Shown here piece after piece: positions 18,715-26,510 of a stretch of DNA of 64,000 nucleotides (within the stretch, counting starts at the first letter, position 1; every line of letters starts with the position of its first letter). Location of the stretch: positions 36,202 to 100,201 of the forward strand of contig CALKTH010000031.1 of NCBI GenBank assembly GCA_937997485.1, in the 5' to 3' direction. Source of the stretch: an uncultured Acidimicrobiales bacterium. GTDB taxonomy: Bacteria; Actinomycetota; Acidimicrobiia; Acidimicrobiales; SZUA-35. Under the pieces are notes generated by a model. That model saw nothing but the letters and a program-made list of their open reading frames with translations, was not told where the DNA came from and made no database searches. The position numbers and the translations under genes were made by a program.

Positions 18715-19985
18715 GCGACTTCACCGCTGAGGTCTTCCAAAACGAATATCTCCCGGCTGGCTCGGACACCGTCGACGCGGTCGTCACCGTGCGAGCCGCC
18801 GATGACATCGGCACGAATGCGCAGCCGGATTCGGTTGAGGTCCTGGTGATCGACACGTCGGGATCGATGCTCGAAGAACGCGGCGCCAAGATGCATGCGG
18901 CTCGCATAGCAACGCAGGCGGCGATCGACGTGCTCCGAGACGGGGTGCATTTCGCCGTGATCGGCGGCGCCGGGTCGGCGTACATGATTTATCCCCGAGA
19001 GGGTCTTGCCGTCGCCGACGAACGAACGCGGCAGGAAGCCAAGAGTGCAGTGGCCCGGACTCACGCCACCGGCGGCACCGCCATCGGTTCATGGCTCGAA
19101 GCCACGGCCTACGTGGCTCGGCAGCGTCCCAACGCCATCGCCCACGCACTGTTGCTGACCGACGGCAAGAACCAGCACGAGTCCGATGCCCAGCTCAACC
19201 GAGCCATCGAGAAGTGCTCGGGCATCTTCCAGTGCGACGCCCGAGGTTTGGGTGCGGACTGGAACATCGACGAGCTTCGGCGAGTCGCCTCCGGCTTGCT
19301 CGGCACGGTCGACATCATTCCCCGCCCCGAGGACATGGAGGCCGAGTTCACGGCGTTGACCCAGCAGGCGATGGGAAAGCAGGTGGGCTCGGTTGCCCTT
19401 CGCCTCTGGACACCCAAGGGCTCCCAGATCGAATTCATCAAGCAGGTCGCCCCGGCGCTGGAGGATCTGTCCGCCGATCCCACGCCAGTCAACGCACTGA
19501 CGAACGACTACGCCCTTGGATCATGGGCTGGCGGCGAAGAGCGTGACTATCACGTGAGAGTGCGCATCCCGACCGGTGCGGTGGGCGAGGAACGCCTGGC
19601 CGCCCGAGTGATGCTAGCCATCGATGGCGAGGCCGAACCGGCGGCGCTTGTCCGTGCGGTGTGGACGGATGACAACGCGCTGTCAACTCGCATCAACCGC
19701 GAAGTTGCCCACTACACCGGGCAGGCGGAACTGGCCGATGCCATCGCCGCTGGTTTGGCCGCACGCGATGCGGGGGACCAAGCCACGGCCACCGTCCGTT
19801 TGGGCCGGGCTGTGCAGATCGCGCACGAAGCCGGGAACAGCGACACAGTGAAGCTGCTGCGCAACGTGGTCGAGATCGATGATCCGGCCACTGGCACGGT
19901 GCGGATCAAGCGCAATGTCGACAAGACGGATGAAATGGCGCTCGACGTTCGATCCACACGCACTGTGCGTGTGAGCCGGGGCTGA
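18711..19985 (+). CDS. von Willebrand factor A domain protein
   Basis: A 424-residue protein with a vWA domain (about 35-215) and an intact MIDAS start DTSGS at 48-52, TGGTAIG for the second metal loop, and LLLTDGKNQH. After it comes a beta-rich region (220-320) and a helical C-terminus. No signal peptide is visible, so it should be cytoplasmic. It overlaps the PP2C gene by ATGA and ends 1 bp before the FHA gene. vWA proteins in kinase/phosphatase/FHA operons often act as metal-dependent protein-binding modules; a specific partner is not known here. Confidence 0.88.
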   Translation: MSDFTAEVFQNEYLPAGSDTVDAVVTVRAADDIGTNAQPDSVEVLVIDTSGSMLEERGAKMHAARIATQAAIDVLRDGVHFAVIGGAGSAYMIYPREGLAVADERTRQEAKSAVARTHATGGTAIGSWLEATAYVARQRPNAIAHALLLTDGKNQHESDAQLNRAIEKCSGIFQCDARGLGADWNIDELRRVASGLLGTVDIIPRPEDMEAEFTALTQQAMGKQVGSVALRLWTPKGSQIEFIKQVAPALEDLSADPTPVNALTNDYALGSWAGGEERDYHVRVRIPTGAVGEERLAARVMLAIDGEAEPAALVRAVWTDDNALSTRINREVAHYTGQAELADAIAAGLAARDAGDQATATVRLGRAVQIAHEAGNSDTVKLLRNVVEIDDPATGTVRIKRNVDKTDEMALDVRSTRTVRVSRG

Positions 19986-19986
19986 T

Positions 19987-20616
19987 ATGGCCGCCGACGT
20001 CTGCTCGAACTGCGCCACCGAGCACCATCCGGACGACGTGTTCTGCGAGAACTGTGGCTACGACTTCTTGACCGGTTCGTTGCCTGACGAACTGGCACCT
20101 CTCGTCGTTTCACCGACCTCATCCTCCACCCCAACCCCCGTCTCCGGATCCAGTTCCGCCGCCGGATCGAACGAGACGGGCGCCGACGCGGCAGGACCAG
20201 ATCCTGCTGCCGGCACAGGGTTGTTCGTGACGATCTCGGTCGACCTCGACTATTTCGCCGCCGCCGTCGAGGCAGGGCAGCTCGACCCACCCGACCCGCT
20301 GCCCGCACCCAGCACGATCGAACTGCGGACCGATGAGGTGCACATTGGTCGCACGAGCGCCAGCCGGAACATCCATCCCGACCTCGATGTCGCCGCCCTC
20401 ACCGCTGATCCAGCCGCCTCGAGTCGCCATGCCGTGATCCGAGTGTCGCCCGAAGGCGCCATCTCGCTGACCGACGTGGGCTCGACGAACGGCACCGTGA
20501 TCGGCTCGCCCTCCGGGACGGTGGTGACAGCACACACGCCGCACCCCATCGCACCCGGCCAGCCCATCTTCATCGGCGCCTGGACACGGCTGGAATTCCG
20601 GGCCAGCGCCGCGTGA
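19987..20616 (+). CDS. FHA-domain protein with N-terminal zinc ribbon
   Basis: A 209-residue protein: a zinc ribbon CSNC-CENCGYDF (6-27), a Ser/Thr/Pro linker (40-75), and an FHA domain (about 110-205) with GRTSASRN for phosphothreonine contacts, SSRHAVI and the signature GSTNGT at 165-170. FHA domains bind phosphothreonine, so this is the likely reader of PknG phosphorylation, comparable in role to GarA/OdhI. It differs from GarA in having a ribbon and no obvious N-terminal ETTS phosphosite. It is the last gene of the operon and is followed by a hairpin. Confidence 0.88.
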   Translation: MAADVCSNCATEHHPDDVFCENCGYDFLTGSLPDELAPLVVSPTSSSTPTPVSGSSSAAGSNETGADAAGPDPAAGTGLFVTISVDLDYFAAAVEAGQLDPPDPLPAPSTIELRTDEVHIGRTSASRNIHPDLDVAALTADPAASSRHAVIRVSPEGAISLTDVGSTNGTVIGSPSGTVVTAHTPHPIAPGQPIFIGAWTRLEFRASAA

Positions 20617-20642
20617 CCGGCGAGTCCTGAGTCAGGCTCCGG
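20617..20642. terminator. Hairpin between convergent genes at the end of the PknG operon
   Basis: CCG/GAG/CCTGA pairs with TCAGG/CTC/CGG, with single-base bulges and a 1-3-base apex, followed by CCTTT. The placement between the FHA stop and the convergent stop at 20646 supports a terminator, although the bulges make it imperfect. Confidence 0.45.
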
Positions 20643-20645
20643 CCT

Positions 20646-21242
20646 TTACGACGCGGCGCGTTCCTGCTCGTCTCGGTACCAGTCGAAGCTGTCAGGCATC
20701 GGCGGCGGGTTCTCTTCCAGGCCGAGTTCGAGCTGGCGACGGGTGGGCCAATAGCAACGGCACTGCTGGATCGATTGAGCGGTTCCTGGCCGTCCGTTCT
20801 CATCGAGTTGCCCGTAGCAACGCAAGGGTTCGCGCAGTTCTTCGATGGTGTCGGAGTCGAAGTGCAGGATGCCGGTGTCGTGCAACATGTCGAGAAGTAA
20901 CCACACCTGCTCGCATGCGCTCTCGGGCCAGAGCAAGCCGTGACGTGAGCACCAGTTGGGGATGCCGATCGAGATCAGCCGGTTGACCTGGAGGCGGGTC
21001 CAATAGTTGCCGCGGGTGGCCATGTGTGGGAACCAACGCTCCGACGCGGCACGGGCCTCGAGCACGACGATCATCACCGCCGGATCCAGCGCTATCGAAT
21101 CCTCAGACCGGGTGGAAGGATGCGCCCGCTTGGCCAGGGAGTGCAGGTTTGTCTCGTGGCGTCTGCGCAGCGGATCGGTGATCTTCTCCATCAGTACTCG
21201 GTTGCTGCGTTCGAAGTCGTTGGGATCGATGCCTGAAGTCAT
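20646..21242 (-). CDS. Hypothetical protein
   Basis: A 198-residue soluble protein with no family that I recognise. It is Trp- and Arg-rich, with conserved-looking patches WFPHMATRGNYWTRLQVNRL and CSRHGLLWPESACEQVWLLL, a CRCYW motif near 160, and a C-terminal Pro stretch NPPPMPDSFDWYRDE. No signal peptide or membrane helix is visible. The ATG at 21242 lies 6 bases after a good -10 box, suggesting a leaderless message. The neighbours give no functional hint. Confidence 0.65.
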   Translation of the reverse strand: MTSGIDPNDFERSNRVLMEKITDPLRRRHETNLHSLAKRAHPSTRSEDSIALDPAVMIVVLEARAASERWFPHMATRGNYWTRLQVNRLISIGIPNWCSRHGLLWPESACEQVWLLLDMLHDTGILHFDSDTIEELREPLRCYGQLDENGRPGTAQSIQQCRCYWPTRRQLELGLEENPPPMPDSFDWYRDEQERAAS

Positions 21243-21248
21243 GAACGT

Positions 21249-21277
21249 ATTTAAGAGTAAAAGAAGGTAAAAGACAA
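21249..21277 (-). promoter_or_regulatory. Sigma-70-type promoter for the hypothetical gene, likely leaderless
   Basis: On the minus strand TTGTCT (21277-21272) and TTAAAT (21254-21249) are separated by exactly 17 bases. Transcription would begin at about the ATG at 21242, and no ribosome site is present. The stretch is unusually AT-rich for this window. Confidence 0.55.
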
Positions 21278-21300
21278 CACGAGACGTCGAGCTGTGTTTG

Positions 21301-22011
21301 CTAGGTCAGATGTTCGACCAACCAGCGGTGCACCGGGCCGGCCTTCTGGAGTTCAGTTGCGCACCAAGCGACGAACGCCTCAGACGTGATGTCGGACGGC
21401 ACGGGGCGGATCCAACGAATCTGCAATCCCTTGTGGCGGAGAAGGTCGCCCCGTGGATGATCGGAAGCGAATGGCTTGGGAACCTTCTTCAAGCCCTCCC
21501 CGACGAGATCGGCGCCGGTCTCGGCCACGAGGGCGGACATCAATTCCGCCCCCTCCACCCCGGTCGACTCGTCGTCGATGACTGATCGCCAGCGCTCGAG
21601 ATCGCTCAACACCATGCCGGTGGCGAATCCGATGCCTCCGCTCCCGATGCCGCCCCCGCTCCCTACACCCTCGCCCGGCTCGACACGGACCCACAATGTT
21701 GGGGCTGTCTTCTTGTTCGGACCCTCCCAGAACTTGACCATGACGTGGTCTTTGTAGGGGGATGCGTCGGGCGAGAATCGCAAATCGTTGTTGATCGGAG
21801 CGATCGAGCCGTTCGTCTTCGGCTGCCCCTCGATCCCGCCACTCACCCGATCGGCGAGGAGCTCAGCGAGGTCGGACACCAGCGCCTTTGTCGGCTCGGC
21901 AACCAGCGCGTTGTATTGCTTCTTGTTCGCGGCGAACCATTCCTTGTCCTTCGTGGCCAACCCCGTGAGGAACTGCATTGCCTCCGGGCTGAAGCCGTTG
22001 AAGCCGCTCAT
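21301..22011 (-). CDS. DUF2461 family protein
   Basis: A 236-residue protein of the DUF2461 (TIGR02453) family. The pattern is typical: GFSPEAMQFLTGLATKDKEWFAANKKQY at the start, then RFSPDASPYKDHVMVKFWEG, a Gly/Ser loop expanded here (EGVGSGGGIGSGGIGFATGM), and IRWIRPVPSDITSEAF near the end. The biochemical role of the family is unknown. The ATG at 22011 overlaps the upstream stop (ATGA), showing coupling to the YjbR/TfoX-like gene. Confidence 0.8.
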   Translation of the reverse strand: MSGFNGFSPEAMQFLTGLATKDKEWFAANKKQYNALVAEPTKALVSDLAELLADRVSGGIEGQPKTNGSIAPINNDLRFSPDASPYKDHVMVKFWEGPNKKTAPTLWVRVEPGEGVGSGGGIGSGGIGFATGMVLSDLERWRSVIDDESTGVEGAELMSALVAETGADLVGEGLKKVPKPFASDHPRGDLLRHKGLQIRWIRPVPSDITSEAFVAWCATELQKAGPVHRWLVEHLT

Positions 22012-22436
22012 GAGGTTGCCCGTCCGGTCCGCTTCGATGCTGGTTTCATGCCGGCCTTCTTTGCCGCCTTCTTGGCTGAGGTGGCTTCGGCAAAGTGGAT
22101 GCTCTCGTCGAGCAGCTCGGCCCACAGTGCTTCGTTGCGAGCGGGAACTTGCACCCACTCCGAGAAAACCTTCGTGGCTGGAGCGAACGGCAGCCCATCG
22201 CCCGCTTCGATGAGTCCGGCAACCCGAGCCTTTGGCAGCTTCACCACGAGGTCGCCGTCTCGATACTCCGGGAGGGCCACGAACTCACCGTTGGCCCGTA
22301 CACACCGGCTGCTCATCAACGTGCCTTCCTCTACCCGACCCTCAGCGATGAGAGGGAGGGCAAGGTCCCAAAACAGTGCATCGTCTCGACTCGCTTGGCT
22401 CTCGTCGGGTTGGGGCTCGGGGTTATTGGCTGGCAT
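22008..22436 (-). CDS. YjbR/MmcQ- or TfoX-like small protein
   Basis: A 142-residue protein with a central alpha/beta region GTLMSSRCVRANGEFVALPE, then LVVKLPKARVAGLIEAGDGL and SEWVQVPARNEALWAELLDE, a pattern found in the YjbR/MmcQ and TfoX N-terminal folds of actinobacteria. The C-terminus is Lys/Ala-rich (SAKKAAKKAGMKPASKRTGR), perhaps nucleic-acid binding. The start at 22436 has an AAGGAG ribosome site 6 bases upstream. Function is unknown; it is coupled to the DUF2461 gene. Confidence 0.65.
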   Translation of the reverse strand: MPANNPEPQPDESQASRDDALFWDLALPLIAEGRVEEGTLMSSRCVRANGEFVALPEYRDGDLVVKLPKARVAGLIEAGDGLPFAPATKVFSEWVQVPARNEALWAELLDESIHFAEATSAKKAAKKAGMKPASKRTGRATS

Positions 22437-22645
22437 GGGGCGCTCCTTCTTGATGGTGAGAATGTTGCCACGGTTGCCCTTGTCGATCTCGGGGTCGTCG
22501 GCGTGACGGCTCACTGGTCTCGCAGGGCATCCGTCTCGCAGGGGGTCCGTCCCGCACGTACTCCGGGCGCAGGAACGACGAACCAGATGGCCGGAGCGAG
22601 ACACGTGGTTGCACATTTTCCTCGAACGGGTGAAAGGCTCCCTCG

Positions 22646-24067
22646 GTGACAGCAGCCGCACAGCCCGACGTTGCCCCGATTCCGAAGTCCGCGTGGCGGA
22701 CGCTCGGTGTGACCTCACTCGTTGGCTTCATGGTCAGCCTGGAGATCACGATCATCGCGCTCGCGCTGCCGGAGATTCGCGAAGCGTTCCCTGGCACGTC
22801 GGAAGGCACGCTCTCCTGGATCATCACGGCGTACAACATCGGCGTCGCATCACTTCTCCTCGTGTCCGGTTGGGCGGCTGACCGGTTCGGGCGCAAGAGA
22901 GTCTTCCTCGCTGGGCTGGTGATCTTCGGCCTCGGCTCCCTCGGTTCGGGCTTGGCGAACTCGGCGACGACGCTGATCATCGCCCGAGGCGTTCAGTCCG
23001 TCGGCGGCGCCCTGCAATTTCCGGCTGGTCTGGCCTTGCTCCTACCGGCCTTTCCCTTCGAGCGCCGGGGCATGGCGATCGGGGTCTGGGGTGCGATGGG
23101 CGGCCTCGCGGCTGCGCTCGGGCCGCCCATCGGTGGCGTGCTGGTCGGGCTCTTCGGCTGGCGAGCCGTGTTTCTCATCAACGTCCCCACCGTGCTCGGT
23201 GCGATCGTTTTTGGACGCCTGTGGCTGGCGGAGAGCACAGCGGACGATGTCCCCGAGCAGGTCGACGTGCTGTCGGTTCCGATGGCTTCGCTTGGCGTGG
23301 GCGCCATCATCCTCGGCGTTGTCCAGAGTGAGGAATGGGGAGTCTTCGCCGCCCCCACGATCAGCGCCTTCGCCGTTGGCCTTGCCCTGATCGCCGCGTT
23401 CGTTGTTCGCTCCCGGTCACACCCCACGCCATTGTTCGACCTGGATCTCTTCACGCTGAGGAGCTACACGCTCGGCTGCCTCGGCACCGTTTTCTTCGTC
23501 ACGGCATTCTTCGCGTTCTTTGTGCCGTTCCCATCGTTCATCCAGGAAACGTGGGAGTGGTCGGCCATCAAGACGGGGCTTGCGATCGTGCCCGGCCCGT
23601 TCCTTGCTGCGGTGCTCTCGCCCATCACGGGGCGCTGGGCCGATCGCGTCGGACCGGGTCCGATCCTGGCGCTCGGCGGTGTTGCCGGCGTGATCTCGAT
23701 GGCGCTGACGCTCTGGCTCACCGGAAATGAGCCTCGCCTGTTTCTCGGCATCGTGCTCCCCGGACTCTTTCTGGGCGTGGCGGCAGGCTGCAGCTTCGCC
23801 ATGTCCGTCGGCGCGGCAATGCGGGACGTGCCCCCGCAACGATTCGGCATGGCGGGAGCGGGCCGGACCACGGTGTTCCAGTTGGCCATCGCCGTGGCGA
23901 TCGCCCTCTCGGTCGCCGTCGTTGGTCGAACAGCCACTGGAGGGGCATCGCTTGGGGGCATGCAGCGAGGTTGGACCGCAAGCCTCATTCTCTTCGCTCT
24001 GCAGGCCATCGTGTTCGGCGTGTTCTTCCCCCGAGGCAATCGGGCGACCGAGGCTCGCTCCATCTAG
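22646..24067 (+). CDS. MFS drug/metabolite exporter, DHA2 (EmrB/QacA) type
   Basis: A 473-residue transporter with about 14 membrane helices. The signature ADRFGRKRVFLAG lies in the loop between helices 2 and 3, and motif C-like GPPIGGVLVG in helix 5 marks a proton antiporter exporter. The GTG at 22646 follows GAAAGG at 8 bases. It diverges from the YjbR/DUF2461 pair with about 210 bp between. No regulator is adjacent, so the substrate is open. Confidence 0.88.
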   Translation: MTAAAQPDVAPIPKSAWRTLGVTSLVGFMVSLEITIIALALPEIREAFPGTSEGTLSWIITAYNIGVASLLLVSGWAADRFGRKRVFLAGLVIFGLGSLGSGLANSATTLIIARGVQSVGGALQFPAGLALLLPAFPFERRGMAIGVWGAMGGLAAALGPPIGGVLVGLFGWRAVFLINVPTVLGAIVFGRLWLAESTADDVPEQVDVLSVPMASLGVGAIILGVVQSEEWGVFAAPTISAFAVGLALIAAFVVRSRSHPTPLFDLDLFTLRSYTLGCLGTVFFVTAFFAFFVPFPSFIQETWEWSAIKTGLAIVPGPFLAAVLSPITGRWADRVGPGPILALGGVAGVISMALTLWLTGNEPRLFLGIVLPGLFLGVAAGCSFAMSVGAAMRDVPPQRFGMAGAGRTTVFQLAIAVAIALSVAVVGRTATGGASLGGMQRGWTASLILFALQAIVFGVFFPRGNRATEARSI

Positions 24068-24070
24068 CTG

Positions 24071-24739
24071 CTACCGGTGTGCGTCGGCCTTCGCTTCGCT
24101 CCACCGGTCAGCGAGTGAGGCGGATTCGGCAGGAGGATCAGTGGCTCGACGACCGCCAACGCGAGCCTCCTCCAACATCGCCTTTCGACGGTCGACCGCC
24201 CGCTCGTTGGTGCCAGACCGCAGGATGACCACCCGTAGGACCGTCAGTGACACGATGGCTCCCAGCAGGACAAGTCCCGCGATCAGGATGAAAGGGTTGC
24301 GGACGTCGCTGCCCGCCTGCCACGCATGAATCGTGCCAGTGATCACGACCAGGTACGAGCTCAGATGGATGCCCATCCACCACTTCTGGGGCAGGCGATC
24401 CTTGATGAGGGAGGAAAGCTCGATGGCGGCGAGCAAGTACATGGAGAGAATGCCCCAGGCGACAGCGCCAGCTCGCCAAGTCGAGGCGAACGGAACGAAC
24501 AGTTCGGCCCAACCGAAGGTGACGAAGCTGTCCGCCCACAGGGTGGTGAGGTGCAGGGCGATGAAGGCAAACGTCAGCCCACCCATGTGCCGGTGGAGAT
24601 CGACGAGCCACGGCTTCGATGGTTTGAACCCGAGCACACGAGTTGACGCCAGCAGGCCGAGAATGACTGAGCTGCAGGCCACGGCCCAGGCCATGAGACC
24701 GGCACCGCGGGTGGCGAACCACCAGATCTGATCAGTCAT
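24071..24739 (-). CDS. Ferric-reductase-like transmembrane protein (heme b)
   Basis: A 222-residue protein with six predicted helices and histidines placed as in the ferric reductase/MsrQ group: DLHRHMGGLTFAFIALHLTT (two His pairs), MGIHLSSYLVV and TGTIHAW. These would ligate two b hemes across the membrane. The C-terminus is a charged cytoplasmic tail. It is the third gene of a coupled set (Thr-rich membrane protein, ApbE, this gene) and overlaps ApbE by 4 bp. Such sets move electrons from the cell to covalently flavinylated proteins outside, so this is the probable transmembrane step. Confidence 0.82.
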   Translation of the reverse strand: MTDQIWWFATRGAGLMAWAVACSSVILGLLASTRVLGFKPSKPWLVDLHRHMGGLTFAFIALHLTTLWADSFVTFGWAELFVPFASTWRAGAVAWGILSMYLLAAIELSSLIKDRLPQKWWMGIHLSSYLVVITGTIHAWQAGSDVRNPFILIAGLVLLGAIVSLTVLRVVILRSGTNERAVDRRKAMLEEARVGGRRATDPPAESASLADRWSEAKADAHR

Positions 24740-25713
24740 GCGGCGCGTCCTTGGTGATCGATCCGACTCTCGAGGAAGCGATCGGAGCCGTCGAGCTCGA
24801 TCACCGTTCCTTGGTCATCGACGAGAACACCTGTCGCCTTGATCGAAGAGAGCCAGGCGCTGGCTTTCGCTCGGCCCCTGTTGACAGTGACGGTGGCAGC
24901 GACGTCGCAGGTCATCGCCGACGCTCCGATGATCGATGCCGAGATCAGGCCGCTCTCACTCGGCCGTTGTGTCCTGGGATCGATGAGGTGATGCCGTCGA
25001 TCGCCGCTGGGGCCAAGCCAGCGCCGCACGGCGGTGGACGACGTGCAGACGGCGCCGCGAGCGAGGCGGAGGTGGCGAGTCTCGCCACTGCCGGGCAGGG
25101 TGAGGCGGACTCGCCAGGCCAGGTCATCCGGCGGCGTCCCATCAGCTCGGAGATCTCCGCCCAGACTCACGAGCGCACCGGAGATACCCGACCCGAGTTC
25201 TCCCGCTAGCAGCTGCATGCACATCAGATCGGCGGTGGCCCCCTTGCCGATGCCACCAAGGTCCAGAACCATGCCGGGCGGGATCTCCACAATGGAGGCC
25301 GTGTGGTGAACCGCGATGGCGGCCGGGTTCGCCGAGGTGGAGGAGTTGGCGTGCTCGATCGTTGCAGTCTCGATGGACCCCGCAGTTGGAGTCATGCGGG
25401 CAAAGCTTTGGTCGTAGCCCAGGGCTTCGAGCGGCGAACCGAGCGTTGCGTCAAAGGCGCCGTCTGTCTCGTGGTGGGCGTCGAGTGCGGCGCTGATGAG
25501 CTCGACGGTCTCACGAGACACCATCACGGGTCGGCCCGCGTGCCGATTGATTCGTCCGACGTCCGAGTCGGCAATGAATCGTGACCAAAGGCGCTCCAAG
25601 CGATCGATCTCGCGCCGAGCTGCATCGAGGGCTGCCTGAAGATCAGCATCCCCGACCAGCACGAGGTGCACGTCGGTCCCCATGGCGCGAAACCGAACCT
25701 CGGCCGAGTGCAT
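24736..25713 (-). CDS. apbE: FAD:protein FMN transferase (ApbE)
   Basis: A 325-residue ApbE protein that covalently attaches FMN from FAD to Ser/Thr of target proteins. Diagnostic segments are FRAMGTDVHLVL, GAFDATLGSPLEALGY, DLGGIGKGATADLM, LVSLGGDLRADG, TSSTAVRRW, HLIDPRTQRPS and SASIIGASAMTCDVAATVTV; the last contains the Mg-binding Asp. No signal peptide or lipobox is visible, unlike many ApbE proteins. It starts 2 bp after the upstream Thr-rich gene and overlaps the ferric-reductase-like gene, so its substrate is probably encoded in the operon. Confidence 0.9.
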   Translation of the reverse strand: MHSAEVRFRAMGTDVHLVLVGDADLQAALDAARREIDRLERLWSRFIADSDVGRINRHAGRPVMVSRETVELISAALDAHHETDGAFDATLGSPLEALGYDQSFARMTPTAGSIETATIEHANSSTSANPAAIAVHHTASIVEIPPGMVLDLGGIGKGATADLMCMQLLAGELGSGISGALVSLGGDLRADGTPPDDLAWRVRLTLPGSGETRHLRLARGAVCTSSTAVRRWLGPSGDRRHHLIDPRTQRPSESGLISASIIGASAMTCDVAATVTVNRGRAKASAWLSSIKATGVLVDDQGTVIELDGSDRFLESRIDHQGRAA

Positions 25714-25715
25714 GG

Positions 25716-26438
25716 TCAGGAGGCGCCGCTGTCGACGGTCGTGGTTGAGCTCGGGGGCGGAGGTTGTGTGCTGGGAGGAGCGGTGGTTGGGGCCGCCGTG
25801 GTTGGGGCCGCGGTGGTTGGCGCTGCTGTCGTTGGGGCCGCCGTTGTCGGCGCGGAGGTCGCGGCCGCGGTGGTCGGGGGTGCCGACACGGCGCCGGCCG
25901 TCGTGGGCGCAGCCTGAGCTGACGCGGTGGTTGGTGCTGCGGTCGTGGGAGGAGCCGTGGCTGGTGCAGCGGTCGTTGGCGCCGCGGTTGCTGCCGGAGT
26001 GCTGGTCGTGGTCCCGCCGCCTGAAGCGGGAGCTGCCGTCGTTGCCGTGCCGCCAGCCGACGTCGTGGTGGAGCCGCTCGCTCCTACCGCGGTGGTGGAG
26101 GTCGGCCCCGTGGAGGTCGGCGTTGTGGTGGGAGCGTCGAGGCCGGTGGCCCCGATGCCAGCAAGTGCACCGTCAACCGAGTTGGTCGCCGCCTGCGCCT
26201 CGTTGTCGATGCCCAATGCCATCGCGGGTCCCAGGGTCGTTGGGGCAGGCTCAGCGCTGCCCTCGGCGACGAAAGGAAGCGACGTTGGCGCTGCCTGGTC
26301 GACCGTGACCGCCGCATCGTCCTGCTCTTCGACGACAGTGGCCACGGCGATCGTCGACGTCACGCCCAGATAACCGGCACCGGCCACCCAGAACGTGAGT
26401 TGTCGGGCGCGACGGGCAGGTTTGGGACGCGACGGCAT
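25716..26438 (-). CDS. Membrane-anchored Thr/Ala/Pro-rich protein, candidate ApbE substrate
   Basis: A 240-residue protein with basic N-terminus (MPSRPKPARRAR), one TM helix (about 14-34, TFWVAGAGYLGVTSTIAVAT), a short ectodomain (35-95) and then a long Thr/Ala/Pro low-complexity tail with TTAAP repeats. The last residues are TVDSGAS. ApbE flavinylates Ser/Thr within SGA[ST]-type motifs, so this SGAS is a possible FMN site at the C-terminal tip of a flexible stalk. No FMN_bind domain is present. It is first in the operon, directly before apbE. The flavinylation idea is inference; a plain surface stalk is the alternative. Confidence 0.7.
   Translation of the reverse strand: MPSRPKPARRARQLTFWVAGAGYLGVTSTIAVATVVEEQDDAAVTVDQAAPTSLPFVAEGSAEPAPTTLGPAMALGIDNEAQAATNSVDGALAGIGATGLDAPTTTPTSTGPTSTTAVGASGSTTTSAGGTATTAAPASGGGTTTSTPAATAAPTTAAPATAPPTTAAPTTASAQAAPTTAGAVSAPPTTAAATSAPTTAAPTTAAPTTAAPTTAAPTTAPPSTQPPPPSSTTTVDSGAS
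25730..25990. repeat. GC-rich imperfect tandem repeats coding for TTAAP units
   Basis: The + strand shows repeated gtggttggggccgc-like units, the complement of codons for Thr-Thr-Ala-Ala-Pro. They are imperfect at DNA level and in frame, so they encode a repetitive stalk and are not an independent element. Confidence 0.7.
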
Positions 26439-26477
26439 GCGTTCTACATCGGCGCGATCCGTCGATTCCTGTAACGA

Positions 26478-26504
26478 GTTCGCGGCTCGTTCAGGCCCGC
26501 GAAC
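26478..26504. terminator. Hairpin downstream of the pirin gene
   Basis: A perfect 8-bp inverted repeat, GTTCGCGG at 26478-26485 and CCGCGAAC at 26497-26504, with an 11-base loop. It lies 7 bp after the pirin stop on the minus strand and before the next minus-strand gene, so it probably separates the two units. Confidence 0.55.
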
Positions 26505-26510
26505 CTGACC

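Noticed and set aside
25730..25990. CRISPR-like or satellite repeat array
   Set aside because: Repeats are short, imperfect, contiguous and in coding frame (Thr-Thr-Ala-Ala-Pro), with no unique spacers.
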